A stretch of 5,814 nucleotides of DNA from Candidatus Aminicenantota bacterium (GCA_016926925.1 JAFGNQ010000210.1:1-5814); one strand, 5' to 3'; shown: positions 1-5,246, counted from the first letter of the stretch. Numbers and translations: made by a program. Notes: generated by a model not told the origin, from the sequence alone.

Positions 1-118
1 CGGCCTGGGCAGGGGAGGTAGGCTTTGTGCCTTCCTGGATGGAGTACGCCTCTGTCCGAAGAATGAAAGCAGCCAGCAAAAAAAATATAAAAACCCCGAC
101 TAATGCTGTCTTCTTCAA
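1..118 (-). CDS. Exported protein, N-terminal part only (runs off left edge)
   Basis: Reading leftwards from a TTG codon at 118 there is an open frame of 39 codons with no stop to the window edge. The TTG is preceded by a strong Shine-Dalgarno sequence (GAGGAGGG, about 7 bases upstream), which decides this start; no ATG is as well placed. The translation begins MKKTALVGVFIFFLLAAFIL, a short basic stretch followed by a hydrophobic core. A likely signal-peptidase site follows near TEA-Y (residue 24). The rest, a Ser/Thr/Pro/Gln-rich stretch ending TSPAQA, looks like a linker at the start of a mature secreted protein. A good promoter lies just upstream (151-179). The visible part is too short to name a family, so only export is inferred. 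It could be a secreted enzyme like its neighbours. Confidence 0.6.
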   Translation of the reverse strand, partial: MKKTALVGVFIFFLLAAFILRTEAYSIQEGTKPTSPAQA

Positions 119-150
119 TGTCTTCCCTCCTCAATATTGTTTTGATCTCT

Positions 151-179
151 ATTCTACTTCATTCATTATCAATGGGCAA
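151..179 (-). promoter_or_regulatory. Candidate sigma-70-type promoter for the left-edge exported protein gene
   Basis: On the minus strand TTGCCC (174-179) is separated by exactly 17 bases from TAGAAT (151-156). The -10 box matches TATAAT at five of six positions and the -35 box matches TTGACA at four of six. A transcript would start near 144 and carry a leader of about 26 bases to the TTG start at 118, with the Shine-Dalgarno sequence inside it. This is sequence matching only. Confidence 0.5.
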
Positions 180-334
180 TTTCCAAGGACGTGAGGACGT
201 GTGAATCGACGCAAAAGCGATCCTGATCGAGTCAGCGCAGAAAAAGTTATAATAATACCCGAGATATCAATTGACTTCAAAATTGGAATAAAGTGATTTA
301 TTTGCTTTTCTCGTTTTCAGTTTAAGAGTCATCA
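180..334. other. Intergenic stretch with no gene found
   Basis: This stretch lies between the wHTH-nucleotidyltransferase gene (ending at 335) and the promoter of the left-edge gene. It holds a short direct repeat (GGACGTGAGGACGTG near 186-200) and AT-rich sequence. I see no convincing Rho-independent terminator behind the 335 stop codon. The only short frame of note, a GTG-initiated 31-codon frame at 201-296 on the plus strand, has no good ribosome binding site or recognisable content. Confidence 0.5.
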
Positions 335-928
335 TCAGGCGGGAAATATCTGAGTTCCTGAATTGATTACCGACACTAATGCAAGATGCTTCTTTTGCCT
401 TAATTCATTTTCAGTGAGAATATACGGCGATAAAACATTACCGAATCTTTCCAGGCATTTGAGAGAAAGCTCTTCGATAGAAGGTGCGATTGCCTTTTTT
501 TGTCTTTGGTTCTTTACCAGAATGAAAATATCGATATCGCTGTTGTGTTCTTCAGCAGCTTTAGACACGGATCCGAATAATATGACTTTTGTAGTTATTT
601 CTTTAGGGAGGGATTTTAAGATTGTCTTTTTTAGATCCTCGATGGGTTCTGGAGTTGTGTCGATCGTTTCTACAAGCGCCGATAAAAATTCAAAGGTGTA
701 GCTTAAATGATTGACTTGCCAGACATGAGTTCTGCCTATAACCTTTTTTGTAACGAAATTGAAGTCTTCCAATTCTTTCATCATGCGGTTTACACTCATA
801 TGAGAGACGTTGAGGACAGCTGCGATTTCTCGCTCGCTCATGGAAGCGGTGTGATTTATCAGGAATTTCGTAATTTTAAGCTTTACATCGGAATTTATAA
901 GATTGGTGAGGGATATGTGAAATTTCAT
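335..928 (-). CDS. Winged helix-turn-helix / minimal nucleotidyltransferase fusion protein
   Basis: The 197-residue protein has two parts. Residues about 14-73 form a winged helix: a helix-turn-helix around SEREIAAVLNVSHMSVNRMM (31-50), then a wing-like segment VTKKVIGRTHVWQVN (59-73). Residues about 95-197 are a DNA polymerase beta-like nucleotidyltransferase of the MNT type. They contain ILFGS (116-120), ten residues, then DID (131-133), the exact GS-X10-DxD metal- and nucleotide-binding signature. A clear third catalytic acid is not obvious. MNT proteins are often antitoxins that modify HEPN toxins by adding nucleotides. Here no HEPN gene is adjacent on either side, and the DNA-binding domain suggests a regulator, possibly of its own promoter. 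The start at 928 has AAGGAG eight bases upstream. Cytoplasmic; no signal peptide. The domain calls are firm; the biological role is unknown. Confidence 0.85.
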   Translation of the reverse strand: MKFHISLTNLINSDVKLKITKFLINHTASMSEREIAAVLNVSHMSVNRMMKELEDFNFVTKKVIGRTHVWQVNHLSYTFEFLSALVETIDTTPEPIEDLKKTILKSLPKEITTKVILFGSVSKAAEEHNSDIDIFILVKNQRQKKAIAPSIEELSLKCLERFGNVLSPYILTENELRQKKHLALVSVINSGTQIFPA

Positions 929-940
929 AAAGAAGTCTCC

Positions 941-971
941 TTGTAACTATTATGTTACAATTGTAACATAA
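941..971. promoter_or_regulatory. Palindromic operator: 22-bp perfect inverted repeat plus third TTGTAAC half-site
   Basis: Positions 950-971 are a perfect palindrome of 22 bases (half TTATGTTACAA, centre between 960 and 961). A further TTGTAAC half-site at 941-947 forms a second inverted repeat with GTTACAA at 954-960 (7-base arms, 6-base gap), so the middle half-site is shared. The two TTGTAAC copies are 20 bases apart, about two helical turns, and thus on one DNA face. The site covers the -10 box and transcription start, and the outer half-site reaches the edge of the ribosome binding site. The obvious candidate binder is the winged-helix protein encoded immediately downstream. Autorepression is inferred from position. 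Confidence 0.65.
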
Positions 972-988
972 ATTATATTTTGTGCCAA
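960..988 (-). promoter_or_regulatory. Near-consensus sigma-70 promoter of the wHTH-nucleotidyltransferase gene
   Basis: On the minus strand TTGGCA (983-988) is followed after exactly 17 bases by TACAAT (960-965). Each hexamer matches consensus at five of six positions. Transcription would start near 953, giving a leader of about 24 bases that contains the AAGGAG ribosome binding site. The -10 box sits in the centre of the palindrome at 950-971, so a bound repressor would block RNA polymerase directly. Confidence 0.65.
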
Positions 989-1079
989 AAAGGAGAAGCT
1001 CTTTTTATTTCAGGAGGAAAGGCTTTTCAAGCCGTGAGCAGCCAAATATAATACGAAATAGTAGTGCCAGGAGGGATTT
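989..1079. other. Short non-coding spacer with weak hairpins
   Basis: This lies between the promoter of the nucleotidyltransferase gene and the S10 remnant. It contains a small stem-loop GGCTT-TTC-AAGCC (1021-1033) and an AAAAAG...CTTTTT pairing at 987-1006 that merges with the -35 region. Either might weakly terminate minus-strand transcription coming from the hydrolase gene. Neither has the GC-rich stem plus uridine run of a convincing terminator. No coding sequence was recognised here. Confidence 0.35.
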
Positions 1080-1191
1080 TTAATCCAGGTCAAGAGCCTT
1101 GATGAAGCGGTAGATTGCCCTGTCGGGCGGTTTTACGGACATACATCATGTGTCCGGAATCGTAGTAGGTCATGGCGATATTTTTCTGTCT
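1080..1191 (-). pseudogene. C-terminal remnant of an S10-family serine carboxypeptidase, frameshifted
   Basis: Reading leftwards just past the hydrolase stop codon gives YYDSGHMMYVRKT at about 1132-1167. After a one-base frame change at the G run around 1125-1127 it continues as DRAIYRFIKALDLD and ends in TAA at 1080-1082. The Gly-His-Met-Met-Tyr block with a preceding Tyr-Tyr-Asp is characteristic of the C-terminus of bacterial S10 serine carboxypeptidases, where the His is the catalytic one; the trailing helix and acidic end also fit. Only some 35 residues of a protein usually over 400 long remain, with no start, so it cannot make an enzyme. The first part is in the same frame as the upstream hydrolase, separated only by its TGA. 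The frame change implies one extra base (decay or sequencing error). The family call rests on this short motif. Confidence 0.6.
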
Positions 1192-2211
1192 TCAAGGATT
1201 TTCTTTTGGCCACTTTTTCAAACAATAAGGCAAGGTTGTTTCTTCGTAGTATTTTCTGTATGGTCCGGTCAATGCATCCTTCCAGCGTTTCTGGGCTTCT
1301 TCGCTCAATTCGGGTATCCAGAACCTGTCCGGAATCGGTTCGGTTGGCCCATCGACTTTTCCGAGAACGACATCGGCCATAATAATTCCCTCTCCATCTT
1401 TGTAGTCCAACTTTTTGATGATTTTTCCGTGACCGTCGACGATTTGAGTCACGCCTAAAAAATATCGTGTGTTGTTTTTGGACGGATCTTCGTGGGATGG
1501 ATATTCCACCTTACCGACATGATTGGTGTGAACGACGGGGACTCCCAGCAAACGGGCGAATTGAGCGGGCACCGGTTTTAACAGGGCAAGACTGTCATTG
1601 TCCGGATCCGTGACCGGATCGGTGGGAACCGGCCAGCAGGAGCCTCCTATGACGATATCCACCCGGTCCAACAATCTTTTGGCTGTGCCTGTACGAATGT
1701 ATTCCCAACACAGAGCCGCACCTATATTACCAATCGGAGTTTCGAATACCCCGTCATCTGTTCCGCCCGTGTAATAACAATTCTCCGAGGTGGTCGGATA
1801 ATCTTTGTTGTGGACAAACACCTCGCCGTCCGGGAAGGCCAAAACAAAGCTGTTGTAGGTGTCCTTGCCGTGGAACGCCACGAATGATCCGCCGACGATT
1901 CCATTGTATTCCTGAGATAGTTTTTTCAGCAATTGCATGGGTTTTCCGTTGAGCGGACATATGGCTTCCAGAATTTTGTCGGTGTAGGGAAACCCGACAG
2001 CAGGAGTCGTGAAAAATTCCGGTAAAACGACCAGTTCTGCCTTTTGTTCAAAGGCTTGACGTATGAGTTTTTCGGCTTTGGTCAGGTTTGCATCCAATTC
2101 ACCCACCTTGCAGTTCAATTGAACGGCGGCAACCCGGACGGTTTTTTCTTTGGAATAGCCGAAAAGAGCACACATCAAAAGCAACATCAAAATCAACATT
2201 TTCATTTTCAT
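1192..2211 (-). CDS. Secreted carbon-nitrogen hydrolase (nitrilase superfamily)
   Basis: This 339-residue protein is predicted to hydrolyse a C-N bond (amide or nitrile) outside the cytoplasm. Residues 1-20 (MKMKMLILMLLLMCALFGYS) are a signal peptide; the Cys there lacks a proper lipobox, so a soluble periplasmic or secreted form is more likely. The nitrilase fold starts at VRVAAVQLN (25-33). All three catalytic residues are visible: Glu65 in VVLPEFF, Lys136 in HNKDYPT and Cys168 in AALCWEY. The C-terminal extension after about residue 280, rich in charged and aromatic residues (FWIPELSEEAQKRW), exceeds the minimal domain. The ATG at 2211 was chosen because AAGGGGAG lies just upstream and the signal peptide follows directly; an in-frame ATG 69 bases earlier would bury it. 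Substrate is not predictable. It is directly followed by the S10 carboxypeptidase remnant. Confidence 0.88.
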   Translation of the reverse strand: MKMKMLILMLLLMCALFGYSKEKTVRVAAVQLNCKVGELDANLTKAEKLIRQAFEQKAELVVLPEFFTTPAVGFPYTDKILEAICPLNGKPMQLLKKLSQEYNGIVGGSFVAFHGKDTYNSFVLAFPDGEVFVHNKDYPTTSENCYYTGGTDDGVFETPIGNIGAALCWEYIRTGTAKRLLDRVDIVIGGSCWPVPTDPVTDPDNDSLALLKPVPAQFARLLGVPVVHTNHVGKVEYPSHEDPSKNNTRYFLGVTQIVDGHGKIIKKLDYKDGEGIIMADVVLGKVDGPTEPIPDRFWIPELSEEAQKRWKDALTGPYRKYYEETTLPYCLKKWPKENP

Positions 2212-2265
2212 ACGTCTCCCCTTGCTATTTTTATTAAGTTCCGCACACCGGAATCTTGAAGCAAG

Positions 2266-2293
2266 CGTATCATATCCCAAAAGACAAAATCAA
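2266..2293 (-). promoter_or_regulatory. Possible promoter of the secreted hydrolase gene
   Basis: On the minus strand TTGATT (2288-2293) is followed after 16 bases by GATACG (2266-2271), within the stretch TATGATACG. The same layout, TTGACC-N16-GATACG, precedes the D-aminoacylase gene, which is the main reason to list it. The -10 box is poor against the E. coli consensus. A start near 2260 would give a leader of about 48 bases. Confidence 0.35.
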
Positions 2294-2338
2294 TGAAGCC
2301 ATGATCACGGGGCAGGAGTCTGAACGTGTGAAACATTC

Positions 2339-2371
2339 TTAACAAACTTTTAACAAATTCTTGACAACTTT
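2339..2371 (+). promoter_or_regulatory. Three 11-bp-phased TTRACA direct repeats, Pho-box-like
   Basis: TTAACAAA at 2339, TTAACAAA at 2350 and TTGACAAC at 2361 are spaced by exactly 11 bases, one helical turn, each followed by a T-rich gap. Pairs of TTAACA-like hexamers at this spacing are the known recognition pattern of PhoP/PhoB-type OmpR-family response regulators. The third copy is also a perfect -35 hexamer (TTGACA, 2361-2366), with a weak -10 candidate GATTAA (2384-2389) 17 bases on. That is the arrangement expected for an activator-dependent promoter driving the gene at 2423. The regulator's identity is inferred. Confidence 0.5.
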
Positions 2372-2422
2372 CTCCCCGGCTCGGATTAACTTGTTTTCAG
2401 ATAGAGACGAGGGGGGTATAAA

Positions 2423-2950
2423 ATGAAAAAAATTACAGCTTCAGTCTTTGTTTTCACTTTGTTTTTACTATCCGGAATCTTGTTTGCGGAGAAAAAAGGT
2501 GCAGAGGTCATTGTCGAGAAAAACGATGGCCGGGAAGTAAAGGGAGAACTTATCGCTGTCAAAATGGATTCCTTGCTGTTGATGGATTCCGTAACAGGAG
2601 CTGATGCCACAATTGGCGTCGCTGACATAAGGAATATTAAAGTTACAAAGGGACCAAAAACTCTTATAGATGCTGGTCTGGGTTTTTTAGCGGGTGCCGG
2701 TGTAGGATCGCTTATAGGCATGTATGTCTCGTCAAAATATTTTTTCGGGGGAAATACTGATGAGGGACAATTGAGAGGTGCCGCCATAGGTGGAGCCGCT
2801 GGTGGACTTTTTGGAGGAATGATTGGAGGAACGATCGGAGCGCATGCCGATCGTTTTGAAACTTTTCCGATTGCAGGAAGATCTGAGGCGGCGATTAGGG
2901 CAACCCTGGCCGACTTACGAAAAAGGGCCAGGATCTCTGATTATCAATAA
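2423..2950 (+). CDS. Exported LSm-like / glycine-zipper envelope protein
   Basis: The 175-residue protein starts with a signal peptide (residues 1-22, ending GILFA before EKK). Residues 26-76 look like a small beta-barrel of LSm/SH3 type: GAEVIVEKNDGREVKGELIAV, then a SLLLMD strand and a short VADIRNIKV strand. Two glycine-zipper hydrophobic segments follow, at about 85-102 (GLGFLAGAGVGSLIG) and 119-140 (GAAIGGAAGGLFGGMIGGTIG). They are separated by a polar loop and followed by a charged tail ending RISDYQ. Such zippers pack helices in membranes, so the protein probably sits in or on the envelope. The function is unknown; similar layouts occur in predicted envelope proteins of Acidobacteriota and Aminicenantes, from memory. 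GAGGGGGG about six bases before the ATG supports the start. It stands alone, behind the Pho-box-like repeats and convergent with the D-aminoacylase transcript. Confidence 0.8.
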   Translation: MKKITASVFVFTLFLLSGILFAEKKGAEVIVEKNDGREVKGELIAVKMDSLLLMDSVTGADATIGVADIRNIKVTKGPKTLIDAGLGFLAGAGVGSLIGMYVSSKYFFGGNTDEGQLRGAAIGGAAGGLFGGMIGGTIGAHADRFETFPIAGRSEAAIRATLADLRKRARISDYQ

Positions 2951-2984
2951 AAATTTCCTCTCGTAGAGGAATTTCTCCAATTTT
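2951..2984. terminator. Hairpin between convergent genes, probable bidirectional terminator
   Basis: Immediately after the TAA at 2950, AAATTTCCTCT (2951-2961) pairs with AGAGGAATTT (2965-2974) around a CGT loop, with one bulged T. On the minus strand the stem is followed by a T run (ATTTTTATT), the better terminator orientation, serving the D-aminoacylase transcript. On the plus strand a TTTT follows only at 2981-2984. The GC content of the stem is modest. Confidence 0.5.
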
Positions 2985-3135
2985 AAGGTCGGATCGGCCG
3001 GGTCGACGACCACCCTCGAGTAGTCCTAATAGCTGGTGCCGGAAAAGGTTTTGACCACTTTCACCTTGGCCGCGGCCGCCGCACAAGATATCGCGAAAAG
3101 CGGGAGCGTGAGAATGAGTTTACGTATGAGTTCAT
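2960..3135 (-). pseudogene. Broken gene for an exported protein, downstream of the D-aminoacylase gene
   Basis: A perfect ribosome binding site overlaps the upstream stop (TAAGGAG at 3137-3143) and an ATG follows at 3135, but that frame soon stops. One frame over, from about 3127, a coherent exported protein begins: RKLILTLPLFAISCAAAAA (signal peptide, possibly with a lipoprotein Cys), then KVKVVKTFSGTSY. A TAG stop at 3026-3028 interrupts it, and the same frame resumes with DYSRVVVDPADPTLKLEKF before meeting the terminator hairpin. So there is an early one-base frame change, a nonsense codon (likely from GAG or CAG) and a missing C-terminal part. I do not recognise the family. Spacing from the D-aminoacylase stop is five bases, so the intact ancestor was probably the second gene of that operon. 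Confidence 0.55.
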
Positions 3136-3140
3136 TCTCC

Positions 3141-4958
3141 TTATTTTTCGAGCTTCAGCACCTGACCGGGAAGTTTTCCGGCGAACTCTCCCTTATCCAG
3201 GACCAGTTTTCCATTGACGAGCAGATACTCGACGCCTTCACTCAACCTGTGGGGATTGGAGATGGAGGTCTTGATCTTGATGTTATTGAGGTCGAGCACC
3301 ACCACGTCGGCCTTGTATCCCTCCTTTATCCAGCCCCTGTCCTTCCAGCCCATGATCCGGGCGGGGAGGGAGGTCTGGGAGCGGATCACATGCGATAGCG
3401 AGACCGATTTTCTCTCCAGCGCATACTTTTTGATCTTGTGCAGAAAGGTGCAGTAGGAACGGATGTGAACCAGTCCGATCCCGTAGAAAGGGGCTGTGCC
3501 GTCACTTCCCGTTCCCACATAGTCCTTGTCCATGATGTACTCGATATCTTCCTCGCACATCAGGAGGGGGATGCATTTAGCTCCCATCAGCTCGAGCTCT
3601 ATCGCCGTATCTGCTATGGGCTTTCCCTTGATGGCAGCAGCCTGCTTCAGGGATTTTCCCTCCAGTTCTTTTTCCACACAGATTCCTATGATGAAGTTTT
3701 CGGGGCCGACCATGTCATCGATATATTTTGCGATCTCCCGGCGCAGGTTTTCGGCTTCTTGGGGATCTTTCATCCTCTGGAGAAAAAGTGTCCTTTCCCT
3801 TGCATTCTCGGGCCCGTGGAAGTCGCCTTGACTCATCAACTGATTGCCGACAAATCTCACCAATCTCTTTCGGGGAAGGCCTTCCAGGAATTCCTGGTGA
3901 TGTTGACTGAGAGGAATGTAGGGAGTGGCCTTCTTGTAAAGCTCTATCAGCTCGGTGTCCTTCAGATGATCGAAGATGAATTCGATGTCCTCCGGCTTTA
4001 TTCCCTCCGGATCGCTGCTCCCTCTCCAGACTGAGCCGGGAATGAGGCTGACGTAGGGATAGCCGCTGCAGAACTGGTAGGGATACTGATCGGCCGTGAT
4101 TTGAAGGCCCCTGGCCCTGGCTTCTTCGATCAGGGCGCAGGCCTCTTTCACTAAACCCCAGTTCTTCTTTCCCATGACCTTGAAGTGGGATATATGGGTA
4201 GGAAGGCCGGCTTCTTCGCAGATCCGGATAGCCTCCTTTACCGCCTCCAACAGCTTATCTTCCTCATTGCGGATATGGGTGTGGTAGATCCCTCCATAGG
4301 AAGCGACTACCTTAGCCAGGGCGATGACTTCATCGGTTTTTGCATACCGGCCGGGGAGGTAGATCAGTCCCGTTGACATACCGGAAGCTCCTTGTTCCAT
4401 GGCTTCTTTGACCAGGGCCTTCATTTTGTCCAGTTCTTCGGGGGTGGGCTCTCTGTTTTCCATGCCCATTACCAGATTGCGGACCGTGCCGTGACCTACC
4501 AGAAGAGCGGCATTGGGTCCGATGCCCTCTTCGTCCCAGCGCTTCATCTGGTCGGCGGCCTTTTCGAATATGGGCCAGGCACTGCCTCCGCACTGCCCGA
4601 CAATGACCGTGGTCGTTCCCTGTTTCAGATAGTTGAGACAGGCTCTGTTTTCCGGAAAATACATTCCCTCATCCACATGGGTGTGGAGGTCGATAAAGCC
4701 CGGTGTGACGCAAAGGCCTCGAGCGTCTATGACTCTTATGGCCTTTCCCGTGATAGCCCTTGCCACCTTGACGATGGTCCCTGATTTGATGGCGACGTCG
4801 GCCTTGAAGGCCTTGTCTAGGGAGCCGTCAAAGACCTTGCCGTTCTTTATGAGAATGTCATAGGAATCGCCGCTTTGTTCGGATGGTGTGACTGCCGCGG
4901 AAGACAGAATAAAGACTGCGGACATTATGATAGCTAAGACGAAGATCCTTGATTTCAT
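3141..4958 (-). CDS. Secreted N-acyl-D-amino-acid deacylase (D-aminoacylase)
   Basis: This is a 605-residue metal-dependent amidohydrolase expected to release D-amino acids from N-acyl-D-amino acids. Residues 1-22 are a signal peptide, so it should act in the periplasm or outside. The N-terminal beta-sandwich start YDILIKNGKVFDG (33-45) leads to VTPGFIDLHTHVD (84-96), giving metal ligands His92 and His94. Cys123 in VGQCGGS matches the bridging Cys ligand of D-aminoacylases. His228 (YHTHIRNE), His258 (HISHFK) and catalytic Asp486 (GTGSDGTA) complete the site. The end, IKEGYKADVVVLDL followed by VNGKLV, is the usual return to the beta-sandwich. It is longer than typical members because of the signal peptide and insertions around 310-400. 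AAAGGAGGAGAT directly before the ATG at 4958 fixes the start; the longer frame would hide the signal peptide. A broken exported-protein gene follows five bases later. Confidence 0.92.
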   Translation of the reverse strand: MKSRIFVLAIIMSAVFILSSAAVTPSEQSGDSYDILIKNGKVFDGSLDKAFKADVAIKSGTIVKVARAITGKAIRVIDARGLCVTPGFIDLHTHVDEGMYFPENRACLNYLKQGTTTVIVGQCGGSAWPIFEKAADQMKRWDEEGIGPNAALLVGHGTVRNLVMGMENREPTPEELDKMKALVKEAMEQGASGMSTGLIYLPGRYAKTDEVIALAKVVASYGGIYHTHIRNEEDKLLEAVKEAIRICEEAGLPTHISHFKVMGKKNWGLVKEACALIEEARARGLQITADQYPYQFCSGYPYVSLIPGSVWRGSSDPEGIKPEDIEFIFDHLKDTELIELYKKATPYIPLSQHHQEFLEGLPRKRLVRFVGNQLMSQGDFHGPENARERTLFLQRMKDPQEAENLRREIAKYIDDMVGPENFIIGICVEKELEGKSLKQAAAIKGKPIADTAIELELMGAKCIPLLMCEEDIEYIMDKDYVGTGSDGTAPFYGIGLVHIRSYCTFLHKIKKYALERKSVSLSHVIRSQTSLPARIMGWKDRGWIKEGYKADVVVLDLNNIKIKTSISNPHRLSEGVEYLLVNGKLVLDKGEFAGKLPGQVLKLEK

Positions 4959-5027
4959 ATCTCCTCCTTTTTTATCGGGGAATAGTTTCTCTTCCGGAAT
5001 TTCCGACAGAGGACTTTCTGAAGAGAA

Positions 5028-5055
5028 CGTATCACAATCCAACCGGAAAGGTCAA
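5028..5055 (-). promoter_or_regulatory. Possible promoter of the D-aminoacylase gene, -35 box inside the adjacent element
   Basis: On the minus strand TTGACC (5050-5055, five of six to TTGACA) is followed after 16 bases by GATACG (5028-5033), the same layout as at 2266-2293. The TTGACC is the outermost part of the inverted end of the repeat element that begins at 5050. The -10 box is weak by standard consensus. A transcript would start near 5022 with a leader of about 64 bases. Confidence 0.4.
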
Positions 5056-5057
5056 TT

Positions 5058-5089
5058 GCAGGGTGGGGTCGGTGCAGGGTGGGGTCGGA
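5058..5089. repeat. Two tandem copies of a 16-bp unit in the left end of the element
   Basis: GCAGGGTGGGGTCGGT (5058-5073) is followed directly by GCAGGGTGGGGTCGGA (5074-5089), identical except for the last base. The unit contains the GGGGTCGG core of the inverted end, so the left end carries that core twice while the right end has it once. Confidence 0.8.
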
Positions 5090-5158
5090 CCTTGGTATCT
5101 TATATATTTTCAACAAGATAATATCTAAAATACAGGGGATCTATAGGCTTAAGCCGGA

Positions 5159-5246
5159 TTTTTGGCCGTAAAAATGGTGTCTAAGTTGTTGAACAATGAG
5201 ATATGTTGTATAGAAGCCCTTTTAGGCCCTAAAAATAGGCGCTAAG
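5159..5246. repeat. Two imperfect 27-bp direct repeats, each able to form a hairpin
   Basis: Copies at 5159-5185 and 5220-5246 agree at 21 of 27 positions; both contain TTTT.GGCC.TAAAAAT and end in CTAAG. Their starts are 61 bases apart. Copy one can pair ATTTTT with AAAAAT; copy two contains TTTTAGGCCCTAAAA, with arms TTTTAG and CTAAAA around GCC. They lie inside the inverted-end element and may be protein recognition hairpins. Confidence 0.6.

Noticed and set aside
201..296. GTG-initiated 31-codon frame on the plus strand
   Set aside because: No good Shine-Dalgarno sequence, no recognisable motif or hydrophobic segment, and it lies in a spacer between minus-strand genes.
363..946. Plus-strand open frames opposite the winged-helix/nucleotidyltransferase gene
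   Set aside because: They are antisense shadows of a gene with clear motifs and have no ribosome binding sites or domain signals.
987..1033. Two weak hairpins (AAAAAG...CTTTTT at 987-1006; GGCTT...AAGCC at 1021-1033) as terminators
   Set aside because: Short or AT-only stems without a following uridine run; the first overlaps the -35 box of the adjacent promoter. Not enough to call terminators.
1136..1156. CGGACA...TGTCCG inverted repeat
   Set aside because: It falls within the S10 remnant coding sequence (SGHMMYV region), so it is probably coincidental rather than a regulatory site.
2212..2280. Longer N-terminus of the secreted hydrolase starting at 2280
   Set aside because: The added residues precede a clear signal peptide, the ribosome binding site lies just before 2211, and the candidate promoter falls within the extension.
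4959..5042. Longer N-terminus of the D-aminoacylase starting at 5042
   Set aside because: It would place 28 polar residues before an obvious signal peptide and lacks a ribosome binding site, whereas the ATG at 4958 has a very strong one.
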